Below are positions 7,570-15,947 of a stretch of 34,243 bases of DNA, in pieces. Location: the NCBI GenBank assembly GCA_905234605.1, contig CAJOIE010000016.1:1-34243 (forward strand). The letters run 5' to 3'. The notes below the pieces were generated by a model. That model was not told the DNA's origin, made no database searches, and saw nothing but the letters and a program-made list of their open reading frames with translations. Position 1 is the stretch's first letter. Each line of letters opens with the position of its first letter. Made by a program: the position numbers and the translations under genes. Source of the DNA: an uncultured Bacteroidaceae bacterium (lineage in GTDB: Bacteria > Bacteroidota > Bacteroidia > Bacteroidales > Bacteroidaceae).

Positions 7570-9789
7570 TCAGTCGTCAGTGCCCACTTCCATGATAAAG
7601 TTGGATGCCGGCAGGCCTGCGGCATTATGCATGTCGGCATCAGTGTATCCGCGCCAGGCATAGCGTACACATGCCGGCACAGCCACAGCCGACGGCACCC
7701 GCAGCAGCAGCTGCCCGCCGCGCAGAAGCTGCGGCTGTGCCTCTACAAAGAGACCTTCGGCACCAGCCACCTCGAAACCACGTGTCGCCCGCAGCCCTTC
7801 GGCGTCGGTCACGGTGAGCACCACATCGTGCCCCGCGACGGCATCATGCCCATCACTCCTGCGGGCCAGGCGCGCATTCACCACCGACGGACCGTGAGCC
7901 ACGATGCCGGCATGACCATAGGTGTGGGCCAGAGCCAGCAGGGCCAGCCGCTCACCCACAGGCCGCTTATTCGTGTAATGGACATCGGCAGGGTCGCCCA
8001 GGTCGGTGGTGACAGCCATCCATGTTGAAGGGAGCCGTGCGGCCAGTCGTCGCTGGCTGTCGCGAAAGGCAGGCCACGAAGGGCGGTTGAGGCTTGAGAG
8101 CTGCACGAAGTAGAACGGCAGAGTGCCCTGGCTGTCTGCTGCTGACGGAATGCCCGTCATGCCTTGTTGCCTGCACGCGAAGGTGCTGCGCCACGACTCC
8201 TCAAGCAGGGTGAAGAGACGCTCATGCAGCTCTATGTTGTGTGTATTGCTTTCACCCTGATACCATATCACGCCAGAGAGAGCCGTGCCTGCCAGCGGTG
8301 CTATGGCTGTCTCGTAGAGGCAGGCTGGGTCGTAGGGATGGCGTTGCAGTGGATTATAGACGGGGCTGTCCTGGCGCAGGGCACGTGCCACATTCTGCCT
8401 CGCACGCCCTCTGGCCCATGGCTGGCCGTAGTCGGATGTCATCCAAGCCGTAAGCACATCGGGCATCTCCTGCTCGAGCGTTGTCCTGTCGACCCACGAC
8501 TCCGTGGTACTGCCTCCCACGGCATTGCAGATGATGCCTATGGGCACACCGGCGAGGCTGTCGCAGAGCACACGGCCGAAGGCAAATGCCACGGCGGAGA
8601 ACGGCGGCACGGTGGATGGCGACGCATTTTGCCACGTGTCTATGCGCACATTGTGCAGCTCGTTGGTATATAGCAGCGTTGAGTCGTCCCACTCCACAGC
8701 ATCGGTGCGTGCTCGCGCCGGCATGTTGAACAGGCGCAACCGCGGCAATCGTGCTGAGGCATCGACATCGTCGGCAGCCGACAGCACCTGGTCCACACGC
8801 AGCTCCATGTTGCTCTGCCCTGAGGCAAGCCACACGTCGCCGAAGGCCACGTCGCGCAGAGTCACCGTGCTGTCCGTAGTGGCAACAGTGAGCGTGTAGC
8901 CCTCGGCGGCCTCGTGTGCCGGCATGACGATGCTCCACTCTCCGGAGGCATCGGCCGTGGCTGTGTATGTTTCCTCCCCTGCTCCGTCAGCCGTCAGCAG
9001 GCGCAGGCTCACCGTCTGCCGGGCATTGCCACGTCCGGCCACACGCAGGGGCATGTCGCGTTGGAGCACCATGTGGTCGGTGTAGGTCACGGGCAGGCTG
9101 AGGCCGCCATAGTCGCCGGTGATGGCCGCACACACGGTGCGGGCAATAATCATGGCTCCCTCGGCGTTGGGATGAAGGGCATCGGGGAAGAGGTCGGGGC
9201 GCACGTGCAGAGGCGAATAGAGGTCCACGAGCTGTGCGCCTGCTCCGCGAGCCGTCCGCTCTATGGCTTGCTGTATCTGTGCGTGCCAGTCGCGGGTGCC
9301 GCTCTTGAAGCGCGGGTGGCGCTCAAAGATGGGTGTCATGCGGCACAGCAGCACGCGGGCATCGGGGTTTCGCTGCCTGAGAGAGTCGATGAGCGCACGA
9401 TAGTCGCCCACGAAATCCTCCTTCCAGTCGGGCCAGTTGCGGGGGTCGGTGTCGTTGAGGCCTAAATGCACCACGATGACGTCGGCTCCGAAGTCCACGG
9501 CGCGCCGGTATTCAGGTGTCGCCGTGTATGGGCAGTGGCCGCGTGCGAGCAACGTGGCTCCCGAGTGGCCGAAGTTGGCCACCTCGTAACCGTCGCCCAG
9601 CAGCTGCTGCAAGCGCACGGGATAGGCTGTGTGTTCACGGTCGGGCAGACCGTAGCCGTAGGTCACGCTGTTGCCCACGCAGGCTACGCGCAGACGCTGT
9701 CCGGCCGGGGTATGCTGCGCCGGCGCGGCACCGGCAGCTACGGCGAGATGGCACAGCAAGGCTGAAATGCAGATGGCAAGAGAGTTCAT
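7570..9789 (-). CDS. Secreted two-domain esterase: SGNH/GDSL hydrolase plus sialate O-acetylesterase-like
   Basis: This 739-residue exported protein has a signal peptide at about residues 1-25. The N-terminal SGNH hydrolase (about 33-230) shows block I VGNSVTYG (nucleophile S41), block III GLND and block V DALHP (D203, H206). A second unit follows: a beta-domain opening with TDHMVLQRDMPL, typical of the sialate O-acetylesterase family, then that family's catalytic region with ASGQSNMEL (S326) and GVIWYQGESNT. Both folds remove acyl groups, mostly O-acetyl, from sugars, so the protein probably deacetylates a decorated glycan (xylan or sialylated/acetylated host glycan). I use ATG 9789 because the longer frame to 9957 is translated repeat array and precedes the signal peptide. 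It is the first gene of a pair with the MFS transporter. Confidence 0.88.
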   Translation of the reverse strand: MNSLAICISALLCHLAVAAGAAPAQHTPAGQRLRVACVGNSVTYGYGLPDREHTAYPVRLQQLLGDGYEVANFGHSGATLLARGHCPYTATPEYRRAVDFGADVIVVHLGLNDTDPRNWPDWKEDFVGDYRALIDSLRQRNPDARVLLCRMTPIFERHPRFKSGTRDWHAQIQQAIERTARGAGAQLVDLYSPLHVRPDLFPDALHPNAEGAMIIARTVCAAITGDYGGLSLPVTYTDHMVLQRDMPLRVAGRGNARQTVSLRLLTADGAGEETYTATADASGEWSIVMPAHEAAEGYTLTVATTDSTVTLRDVAFGDVWLASGQSNMELRVDQVLSAADDVDASARLPRLRLFNMPARARTDAVEWDDSTLLYTNELHNVRIDTWQNASPSTVPPFSAVAFAFGRVLCDSLAGVPIGIICNAVGGSTTESWVDRTTLEQEMPDVLTAWMTSDYGQPWARGRARQNVARALRQDSPVYNPLQRHPYDPACLYETAIAPLAGTALSGVIWYQGESNTHNIELHERLFTLLEESWRSTFACRQQGMTGIPSAADSQGTLPFYFVQLSSLNRPSWPAFRDSQRRLAARLPSTWMAVTTDLGDPADVHYTNKRPVGERLALLALAHTYGHAGIVAHGPSVVNARLARRSDGHDAVAGHDVVLTVTDAEGLRATRGFEVAGAEGLFVEAQPQLLRGGQLLLRVPSAVAVPACVRYAWRGYTDADMHNAAGLPASNFIMEVGTDD

Positions 9790-9818
9790 GGCATGATGTG
9801 TGTTAGGTGGTATTCTGC

Positions 9819-9964
9819 ACCGTGCAGGGACATGGCGGTCACCGTGCAGGGTGTCTGTCACAGAGGGTGCAGGGAGGCGGGTGCCACCGTGCAGGGTGTC
9901 TGCGGCGGGCATGCAGGGTGCGCCAGGGCCAGCCTGCGTGTCTGCACCGACTGACATGCAGGCA
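9819..9964. repeat. Phased palindromic array B (22-23 bp period)
   Basis: Centres lie at 9824.5, 9846.5, 9869.5, 9891.5, 9913.5, 9936.5 and 9958.5, with intervals of 22, 23, 22, 22, 23 and 22. The 12-mers are ACCGTGCAGGGA, ACCGTGCAGGGT, AGGGTGCAGGGA, ACCGTGCAGGGT, GGCATGCAGGGT, AGCCTGCGTGTC (degenerate) and GACATGCAGGCA. The array fills the esterase leader, between its promoter (9982-9975) and ATG 9789. Linkers are mostly dissimilar, although GTCTG follows two units. Confidence 0.88.
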
Positions 9965-9973
9965 TGGCATCGC

Positions 9974-9982
9974 GCAAAAGTA
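9974..9982 (-). promoter_or_regulatory. Promoter of the esterase-MFS operon
   Basis: TACTTTTGC on the minus strand lies immediately after the stop of the adaptor gene. The predicted start near 9968 makes a leader of about 180 nt that would carry array B into the mRNA. Confidence 0.6.
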
Positions 9983-9987
9983 GCTAT

Positions 9988-11103
9988 TTATTCCATCTCC
10001 ACCATCACTCCGCCGCGCAAACGCTCATCACCCGTCAGCCCTTCGCGCACCTCGATGTTGATGCCGTCGGAGAGTCCTGTGCGTATGGCACGCCTCTCGA
10101 AGGCAGGGTTGTCGCCCTCAGCCACAGCGACATACACGAAGGTGCTGTCGCCCACGAACTCCAGTGCCGCCTCGGGCACAGTGAGCACATCGCGAGCCTC
10201 GTCGAGGACAATCTCTGCCGTGGCACTGTATCCGCTGCGCATGACCATTGCGCCCGCCGTGTCGGGCACCATCACGGCCGCCTTGAGCTCAAACAGGTTG
10301 GCACCGCCGGTGGTCTGGTTGGCCTTGGGGCTGATGTACTCTATGCTGGCCGGCAGATGCACGTCGGGCAACGCACCGATGCTGATGTCCATGCTCATGC
10401 CCGTGCTTAGACGCCCCACTTCGGTCTCATCGGCATTGCCGCGGAATATGAGGTCGCTCATGTCGGCCACCGTGGCTATTGTCGTGCCGTCGTTGAAGGT
10501 GTTGGCCAGGATGACGGAGTTGCCGACCTTGACAGGTATGTCGAGGATGATGCCCGCCACGGTGGAGCGCACGAGAGTGTTGGAGCTCTCTGCATTGCGT
10601 GCCGAGGCTCCGTCGCGTGTCAGCTCGAGCTGCTCCTGGGCTATCTGTGCCTCCTCCTCTGCCTGACGGTAGGCCTGCAGCACACGTTCATAGTCGTTGG
10701 CGGCAATGAGCCCTTTGTCGTAGAGGGCACGCTGCCGCTCATAGTCGCGCGTGGACTGCTCAAGGTTGAGGCGCGCCAGACGCAGGCGGCTCTCGGCCGA
10801 CGACAGCTGTGCCTGGTCGGGGATAACCTTGAGGCGAGCTATCACCTCGCCGGCCTGCACATACTGGCCTGCCTGCTTGAGCATCTCGGCTATGATGCCC
10901 GACATCTGCGGCTTCACAGCCACCTCGTCGCGTGGCTCAATGTGGCCCGTCACTACCGTGATACGACGTATGTCCTGGCGTGTCACGGCGAGGATATGGT
11001 AGCGCACAGGCTTGGGGCGCGAGTTGAGATAGAGGAACACGAAGGTGCCGAGGAACAATATTCCAACGAGGCAGAATGCGATGATGCGGAGTGCACGTTT
11101 CAT
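9988..11103 (-). CDS. MacA/HlyD-type periplasmic adaptor of an ABC exporter
   Basis: This 371-residue membrane-fusion protein has one N-terminal membrane anchor (ALRIIAFCLVGILFLGTFVFLYL, residues 4-26). A barrel-sandwich half with EVAVKPQMSGIIAEMLKQAG follows, then a coiled-coil hairpin at about residues 85-150 (RLARLNLEQSTRDYERQRAL, EEAQIAQEQLEL), the second lipoyl half, and beta-barrel/membrane-proximal domains. Such adaptors bridge inner-membrane permeases to an outer-membrane channel. It is the last gene of the ATPase-permease-permease-adaptor operon, 94 bp after the second permease. No TolC-type gene is present. I chose ATG 11103 because it opens directly into the anchor, although the frame extends to 11148. 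Confidence 0.9.
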   Translation of the reverse strand: MKRALRIIAFCLVGILFLGTFVFLYLNSRPKPVRYHILAVTRQDIRRITVVTGHIEPRDEVAVKPQMSGIIAEMLKQAGQYVQAGEVIARLKVIPDQAQLSSAESRLRLARLNLEQSTRDYERQRALYDKGLIAANDYERVLQAYRQAEEEAQIAQEQLELTRDGASARNAESSNTLVRSTVAGIILDIPVKVGNSVILANTFNDGTTIATVADMSDLIFRGNADETEVGRLSTGMSMDISIGALPDVHLPASIEYISPKANQTTGGANLFELKAAVMVPDTAGAMVMRSGYSATAEIVLDEARDVLTVPEAALEFVGDSTFVYVAVAEGDNPAFERRAIRTGLSDGINIEVREGLTGDERLRGGVMVEME

Positions 11104-11197
11104 TGTGTATGGAGTATGGTGAGTAACAGGTGAGAGTGCCTTCGGCACGGTGAAACAGTGGTTTGTAAATGGCTACATGGACAGGTGACAGACGAAC

Positions 11198-12442
11198 TCA
11201 GTCTTCCCTCATGGCATCAACAGGTTTGATGGTCATGGCGCGCATGGCAGGAGCAAGACCCGCCACCACGCCAAGCACAGACAGCAGCACAGCCGCCCCT
11301 ATGGCGGCACCGAATGACACCTGGAAGTGGCCCGTGGCACCGCCCGAGGCGTCAACCCCCATCTGCAACATCTGTAGCACTATCACGGCAAAGACAATAC
11401 CCGAACAGCCTGCCACGATGGTGAGCAGCAGGCTCTCGGAGAGTATCTGCGCGAGCACCATGCGCGGCGTGGCTCCTATGGCACGGCGTATGCCAATCTC
11501 GGTCGTGCGCTCACGCACCGTGACCATCATGATGTTGCTCACGCCGATGGCTCCGGCCAGCAGCGTGCCTATGCCCACAAGCAGTATGAGCAGGTTAACA
11601 CCCGAGAAGAGGCTTTCCATCAGGCCAAACATCACCTCAGTGTTGAACACCATCACGGCATCATCGTCGGTGGGGGCAATCTCATGGGCACGCTGTATGG
11701 TGTGCTTGACGGCGGGGGTAATATCCGTCACGGTGACACCTTTACGCACGGTGAGTGCCAGCAGGTCCACCTGCTCGCCACGGTTGAAGGTGGCCCGCAT
11801 AAGTGGTATCGGCACGTAAACACTCTCGTTGGCGGAGCCGTTGATGTTGATGCCGCCACTGGCTACATTGACACCTATGACAGTGTAATAGGTGGAGTCT
11901 AACCTCAACTTGCTGCCGCAAGGATCGCCGCCGTATGGGAAGAGCGACTCATAGACACGGCGGCCAATGACACAGACCTTGCGATGCCCTACCATGTCCG
12001 CATCAGAGAGGTAGCGGCCATAGAGCAACTTAGGCGTCTCCACACGGGCATAGTCGGGATAGATGCCCTTCACCACTGCCGAGAACACCTTGTCGCCCAC
12101 AACGGCATGTACGCCCCACTGCGACAGCACAGGCGTCACCACATCTATCCCTGCCACCTGCTGGCGCAGCCTCTCCACGTCGCTCAGGCACAACGACCAC
12201 CAACGCCCCTTGCGATGCCCCTTGTAGGGCTTCGTGGTCTGCTGCTCAAAAACCCAGGCCGAGTTGGTGGCAAAGCCCTCGAAGTTCGATGAGAGCATCT
12301 GCTCCAGCCCGGCCCCGCCGCCGATGAGCCCTAACAGCATGAACACACCCCAGAAGACACCAAAGCCTGTGAGGAAAGTGCGTGTCTTGTTGCGCGAGAG
12401 GGTCTGCAACAGTTCGTGATATGTGTCTATGTCTATACGCAT
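11198..12442 (-). CDS. MacB-like ABC permease (FtsX family), second copy in operon
   Basis: This 414-residue inner-membrane permease has the MacB/FtsX layout: TM1 at about residues 20-42 (RTFLTGFGVFWGVFMLLGLI), a large periplasmic MacB_PCD domain (about 45-270), then three TM segments (about 285-310, 335-365 and 378-400). The conserved cytoplasmic coupling loop ERTTEIGIRRAIGAT precedes TM3. The ATP-binding part is encoded separately by the first gene of the operon. It shares overall form with the neighbouring permease but differs widely in the periplasmic domain, so the pair probably acts as a heterodimer. Systems of this kind export lipids, peptides or antibiotics or act mechanically; the cargo here is unknown. 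Confidence 0.9.
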   Translation of the reverse strand: MRIDIDTYHELLQTLSRNKTRTFLTGFGVFWGVFMLLGLIGGGAGLEQMLSSNFEGFATNSAWVFEQQTTKPYKGHRKGRWWSLCLSDVERLRQQVAGIDVVTPVLSQWGVHAVVGDKVFSAVVKGIYPDYARVETPKLLYGRYLSDADMVGHRKVCVIGRRVYESLFPYGGDPCGSKLRLDSTYYTVIGVNVASGGININGSANESVYVPIPLMRATFNRGEQVDLLALTVRKGVTVTDITPAVKHTIQRAHEIAPTDDDAVMVFNTEVMFGLMESLFSGVNLLILLVGIGTLLAGAIGVSNIMMVTVRERTTEIGIRRAIGATPRMVLAQILSESLLLTIVAGCSGIVFAVIVLQMLQMGVDASGGATGHFQVSFGAAIGAAVLLSVLGVVAGLAPAMRAMTIKPVDAMRED

Positions 12443-12486
12443 CTACAGCCATTAACTATTATCATGTCCGAAAGCCCAGGTCATCA

Positions 12487-13746
12487 TCAGTCTGCCCTGA
12501 GGGCCTCGATGGGACGTGTGCGGGCCGCCTTGAGTGCAGGCATCAGTCCGGCCATAGTGCCGGCCACGATGAGCACTGCCATGACCTCAAGGCATGTGGC
12601 GAGGTCGACCGTCGGGTTGACAAAGATTGTGGTGCTGAATATACCATTACCTATGACACGGGAGCCCAGCGTGTGGTCCATATAGAGGTTCGCCAATATG
12701 CCCAGCAACATGCCTATATAGCCGAAGAACGCGGTGATGATGATGCTCTCCGCAATCACGACGCGCAACAATGCTGCCGGCGTGGCACCTATGGCCTTGC
12801 GTATGCCGAACTCATGAGTGCGCTCGCGCACCGTGATGAGCATGATGTTGCCCACGCCGACGATGCCTCCCAGGAGCGTGAACAGACCTATGACCCACAG
12901 GGCGGTGCGCACTATGCTTACTCCCTTGGCCATCTGCAAGCCATCGGTGAAGCGGTTCCATATATAGAGTGCGCCACGGTCGTCGGGGGCAGCACGGTGT
13001 TGTTTGTTTAAGACAGCGCGGTAGGCCGTCTCGAAGGTCTCGTTGGCCTCCTCCGTGGGCAGTCCGTGGAAGGAGAAACTGATGTTGCCGATGTAGGCAC
13101 CTTTATTATATATGGTCTGCAACGTGGTGAACGGCACCTCAAGCGATGTGTTCATGTCGCTTGGGTCTTCTTTAGTGACACCCACGACAGTGAAAGCCAG
13201 CGAGCCGGTGCACACCACCTCACCCACCATCCGCTCCGGGGCTGAGGGCAGCAGCTCGCGAGCCTGTCTGCCTGCCAGCACGCACACCTTGCGACGGTAG
13301 CGTAGGTCTGTCTCGTTGATGAAGCGACCGGCTATCAGCTTCACCTTGTTGATGTCGGCAAGGACGGGATAGACACCACGCAGTGCGCAGCTGACATAGC
13401 GGTCGCCGTATGTCAGCTCGCCAGAACTGCTGCTGATAACTGCACCTACCTTCAGGACATGGTCTGGGAAGTGCGTCTCCGTGACATGTATGTCGCGCAC
13501 TGTCAGGTCAATGCTCCTGCCCTCCTTCAGCCCGTCGTAGGGCACTCGTGTGGTGCCGCCCCACACTGTCATGGAGTTGTCCACCCACTGCTCGACGTTT
13601 GCCATCTGTGCATTGATGAGGCCATTGCCTGCTCCGAGCAGCACTATGAGCATGAAGATGCCCCAGGCCACGGAGAAGCCTGTTAGTGCCGTGCGCAAGC
13701 GGTTGCGGCGCGCGGTCTGCCATATCTCATTCAGCAGCGAAAGCAT
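12487..13746 (-). CDS. MacB-like ABC permease (FtsX family), first copy in operon
   Basis: This 419-residue permease has TM1 at about residues 20-42 (LTGFSVAWGIFMLIVLLGAG), a periplasmic MacB_PCD-type domain, and three C-terminal TM segments. The FtsX-family coupling loop reads ERTHEFGIRKAIGATP. It lies 55 bp after the ATPase and 44 bp before the second permease, all on the minus strand, consistent with a single transcript. The N-terminal cytoplasmic helix (EIWQTARRNRLRTALTG) is typical of Bacteroidetes permeases of this family. Confidence 0.9.
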   Translation of the reverse strand: MLSLLNEIWQTARRNRLRTALTGFSVAWGIFMLIVLLGAGNGLINAQMANVEQWVDNSMTVWGGTTRVPYDGLKEGRSIDLTVRDIHVTETHFPDHVLKVGAVISSSSGELTYGDRYVSCALRGVYPVLADINKVKLIAGRFINETDLRYRRKVCVLAGRQARELLPSAPERMVGEVVCTGSLAFTVVGVTKEDPSDMNTSLEVPFTTLQTIYNKGAYIGNISFSFHGLPTEEANETFETAYRAVLNKQHRAAPDDRGALYIWNRFTDGLQMAKGVSIVRTALWVIGLFTLLGGIVGVGNIMLITVRERTHEFGIRKAIGATPAALLRVVIAESIIITAFFGYIGMLLGILANLYMDHTLGSRVIGNGIFSTTIFVNPTVDLATCLEVMAVLIVAGTMAGLMPALKAARTRPIEALRAD

Positions 13747-13801
13747 CCTTCATTTACCCTTTAGCCATTCACCTTATTACTACCAAATGCCATTTGGGCA
13801 T

Positions 13802-14473
13802 TTACCGTGCCGCATGCTCTATAACACCGTCCTTGATGCGTATGACACGGCCTGTCTGCGCAGCCACATTAGGGTCGTGGGTAACTATCACCATCGTGAT
13901 GCCTTCATCAGCATTAAGCCGCCGCAACAGCTGCATCACCTCCACGCCCGTCTTGGAGTCGAGTGCACCCGTGGGCTCATCGGCAAGGATGATGCGCGGC
14001 CGCGTGGCCAGAGCACGGGCTATTGCCACACGTTGCCGCTGTCCGCCCGAGAGCTCAGCAGGATAGTGCGTGGCCCAGTCGGTGAGCCCCATCTTGTCCA
14101 ACTCATCCATAGCTATGGCGTGACGCTTGCGACGGGAGACTCCCTGGTAGAACAGAGGCAGCTCCACGTTTTCCACAGCCGTCTTGAAGCTAATAAGGTT
14201 GAACGACTGAAAGATGAAACCAATCATGCGGTTACGATAGTGGGCAGCACGTGTCTCTGAGAGATGCTTGATGAGTGTCCCGTCGAGCATATAGGTGCCC
14301 TCATCATAGTCATCAAGTATGCCCAATATGTTGAGCAAGGTCGACTTGCCCGAGCCGCTGGCTCCCATGATGCTGACGAGCTCTCCCTGCGCGATGTCGA
14401 GGTCTATGCCCTTGAGCACATGCAGCGGCTGCGCGCCGAAGTAGGTCTTATGGAGGCGTTCCAGATGTATCAT
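13802..14473 (-). CDS. ABC transporter ATP-binding protein (LolD/MacB-N type)
   Basis: This 223-residue ATPase drives the two following permeases. All nucleotide-binding motifs are intact: Walker A GASGSGKST (37-45), Q-loop Q89, signature LSGGQ (141-145), Walker B ILADEP with D165/E166, D-loop ALD and switch H199 (VTHD). The length and the LLNILGILDDYDEG stretch place it in the LolD/MacB/FtsE class. The frame extends upstream to a TTG at 14485, but that codon lies inside the -7 box, so I use ATG 14473. The promoter box ends only 9 nt upstream, implying an almost leaderless mRNA. Confidence 0.92.
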   Translation of the reverse strand: MIHLERLHKTYFGAQPLHVLKGIDLDIAQGELVSIMGASGSGKSTLLNILGILDDYDEGTYMLDGTLIKHLSETRAAHYRNRMIGFIFQSFNLISFKTAVENVELPLFYQGVSRRKRHAIAMDELDKMGLTDWATHYPAELSGGQRQRVAIARALATRPRIILADEPTGALDSKTGVEVMQLLRRLNADEGITMVIVTHDPNVAAQTGRVIRIKDGVIEHAAR

Positions 14474-14482
14474 AGCGAGGCA

Positions 14483-14490
14483 CAAAAGTA
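14483..14490 (-). promoter_or_regulatory. Promoter of the ABC exporter operon
   Basis: TACTTTTG on the minus strand, with a possible -33 TTG about 23 bp upstream. Transcription should begin 4-7 nt after the box, within about 5 nt of ATG 14473, so the message would be leaderless or nearly so. Confidence 0.55.
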
Positions 14491-14564
14491 GGGGGTATCC
14501 TATTGTTGGGACGCAACCTGAGTGCTAAAAAGTTGCAACGTCAAGGCTAAACTTTGCTAAATCA

Positions 14565-14596
14565 TTTGCCTTGCAGCTGCCTTCAAGCTACCTTTG
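14565..14596 (+). promoter_or_regulatory. Promoter of the MFS gene at 14745
   Basis: A -33 TTTG (14565-14568) and a -7 TACCTTTG (14589-14596) are separated by 20 bp, the classic Bacteroidetes arrangement. The predicted start near 14602 gives a leader of about 140 nt. Confidence 0.65.
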
Positions 14597-14597
14597 C

Positions 14598-14701
14598 GTT
14601 ACGAAACATTAAAACGATAGGGTCGTAACGAGTAGTGTAGACGCCCGCACATGCCACTGCGGGCCGTAGCATGTAAGTCCAGTTATGACAGCCCATGCGG
14701 C
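14598..14701 (+). promoter_or_regulatory. Structured 5' leader of the MFS gene
   Basis: Three stems can be drawn by eye in the leader: GTTACGA/TCGTAAC (14598-14604 with 14623-14629), GCCCGCA/TGCGGGC (14643-14649 with 14658-14664), and GCATG/CATGC (14669-14673 with 14694-14698). The second and third stems are mutually compatible. I do not recognise a known riboswitch; it may be a cis-regulatory RNA or simple GC-rich structure. Confidence 0.35.
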
Positions 14702-14744
14702 ATAACCGACACACTTGCACTAATCTCTATTTACTACACTACAC

Positions 14745-15947
14745 ATGACACATGTTACCAAGCTGACGACGGCGACCATCCTCTCCATGTCGCTGCTCAC
14801 AGTGATGGCCGGAGCTGCCATCGCACCTGCCTTAGGCATCATACGCCAGCATTTCTGCAATGAGCCCGACATCATGATACAGTTCATTGTGTCGGCTCCT
14901 GCCTTGTTCATCATCCTCACCAGCGGCTTGTTCCTGCCGCTAAGCCGGCGCATGGGCACGCGCACCATGGCACTGACAGGGCTGGCGGTCTATGTGGGAG
15001 CTGGCGCAGGCTGCTTCTTTGCTGCTGACATCTGGGTGCTGCTCTGCCTGCGAGCTCTCTTGGGCATGAGCGTAGGGCTCATCATGCCTCTCTCCACGGG
15101 GTTGCTGGCTTACTACTTTCCTCCTGCCGAGCAGGCTCGCCTCATGGGTCTCTCAGCAGCCATGAACCAGATGGGTGGCGTGGTGGCCACGATGCTGGCA
15201 GGCGTGCTGGCGGCGGTGGAATGGCGCATGGCGTTCCTGGTCTACCTGCTCGGCCTGGTGTCGGCAGTGATGGTGGTGGCTTTTCTGCCCGACGAGCATA
15301 TAGGCTCGGCCAACAAGCGCGGACGTGCCTTTGAGCCACGCCAGTTGCTTAAGTTCCACCCGTCGGTGGTGGGCATGATGCTGCTGATGACTATCTTCTT
15401 CGTCTTCCCCACCAACTTTGCCATCACGGCCTCTGCCGCAGGCCTTAGTGTAGGAACGGTGACAGCCATCATGGTGGGTCTCGACCTGGTGGCTTTTGCC
15501 GTGGGACTGGCCTTCGGCACTCTCATGTCGCACTTCCGCCACAGCATCAAGTATATGGCTCCCGTGGGCTTCATGCTGGGCTATGCCTGCTACCTCGGCG
15601 GCAGCATGGCATGGCTCATCGCAGGCAGTGTGTGCATAGGCTTCGCCAATGGTGTGGGCGTGCCATACCTCAACACCATCGCCTCCATCAAGGGCGGCAG
15701 GAACTCGGCCACTACCGTGATGCCGCTGCTGGCTGCCGCCCTCTATGCCGGTCAGTTCGTGAGCCCCCTGCTCGTGAGCCCCCTTGCCCGCACACTGTTT
15801 GACTCAGACGACACCGCAGCTCCATACAAGGTGGCCATAGGCCTGTGCATCGTTTTCCTGCTGCAAGTGGCTGCCACTAAGCGTTACCAAAGCCTGCCAC
15901 CAGCAGGAACCACACGACAGGCACCAACAGAGCCGGCAGCAGGTTGA
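14745..15947 (+). CDS. MFS transporter (Bcr/EmrB-like)
   Basis: This 400-residue inner-membrane major facilitator has about twelve hydrophobic helices. TM1 contains LLTVMAGAAIAPALGII, the loop between TM2 and TM3 carries LPLSRRMGTRTM (the MFS loop motif), and TM5 has MNQMGGVVATMLAGVLA. The fold and TM4-TM5 composition suggest a proton-linked multidrug or small-metabolite exporter, but the substrate is not predictable. ATG 14745 follows a long, structured leader. The last 71 nt overlap, in antisense, the 3' end of the convergent DUF554 gene; the last ~25 residues of this protein (hydrophilic, Pro/Ala/Thr-rich) are therefore encoded opposite the DUF554 C-terminal helix. Confidence 0.88.
   Translation: MTHVTKLTTATILSMSLLTVMAGAAIAPALGIIRQHFCNEPDIMIQFIVSAPALFIILTSGLFLPLSRRMGTRTMALTGLAVYVGAGAGCFFAADIWVLLCLRALLGMSVGLIMPLSTGLLAYYFPPAEQARLMGLSAAMNQMGGVVATMLAGVLAAVEWRMAFLVYLLGLVSAVMVVAFLPDEHIGSANKRGRAFEPRQLLKFHPSVVGMMLLMTIFFVFPTNFAITASAAGLSVGTVTAIMVGLDLVAFAVGLAFGTLMSHFRHSIKYMAPVGFMLGYACYLGGSMAWLIAGSVCIGFANGVGVPYLNTIASIKGGRNSATTVMPLLAAALYAGQFVSPLLVSPLARTLFDSDDTAAPYKVAIGLCIVFLLQVAATKRYQSLPPAGTTRQAPTEPAAG

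Noticed and set aside
9790..9957. N-terminal extension of the esterase to 9957
   Set aside because: The extra 56 residues are translated repeat array (repeated DTLHG) and precede a proper signal peptide.
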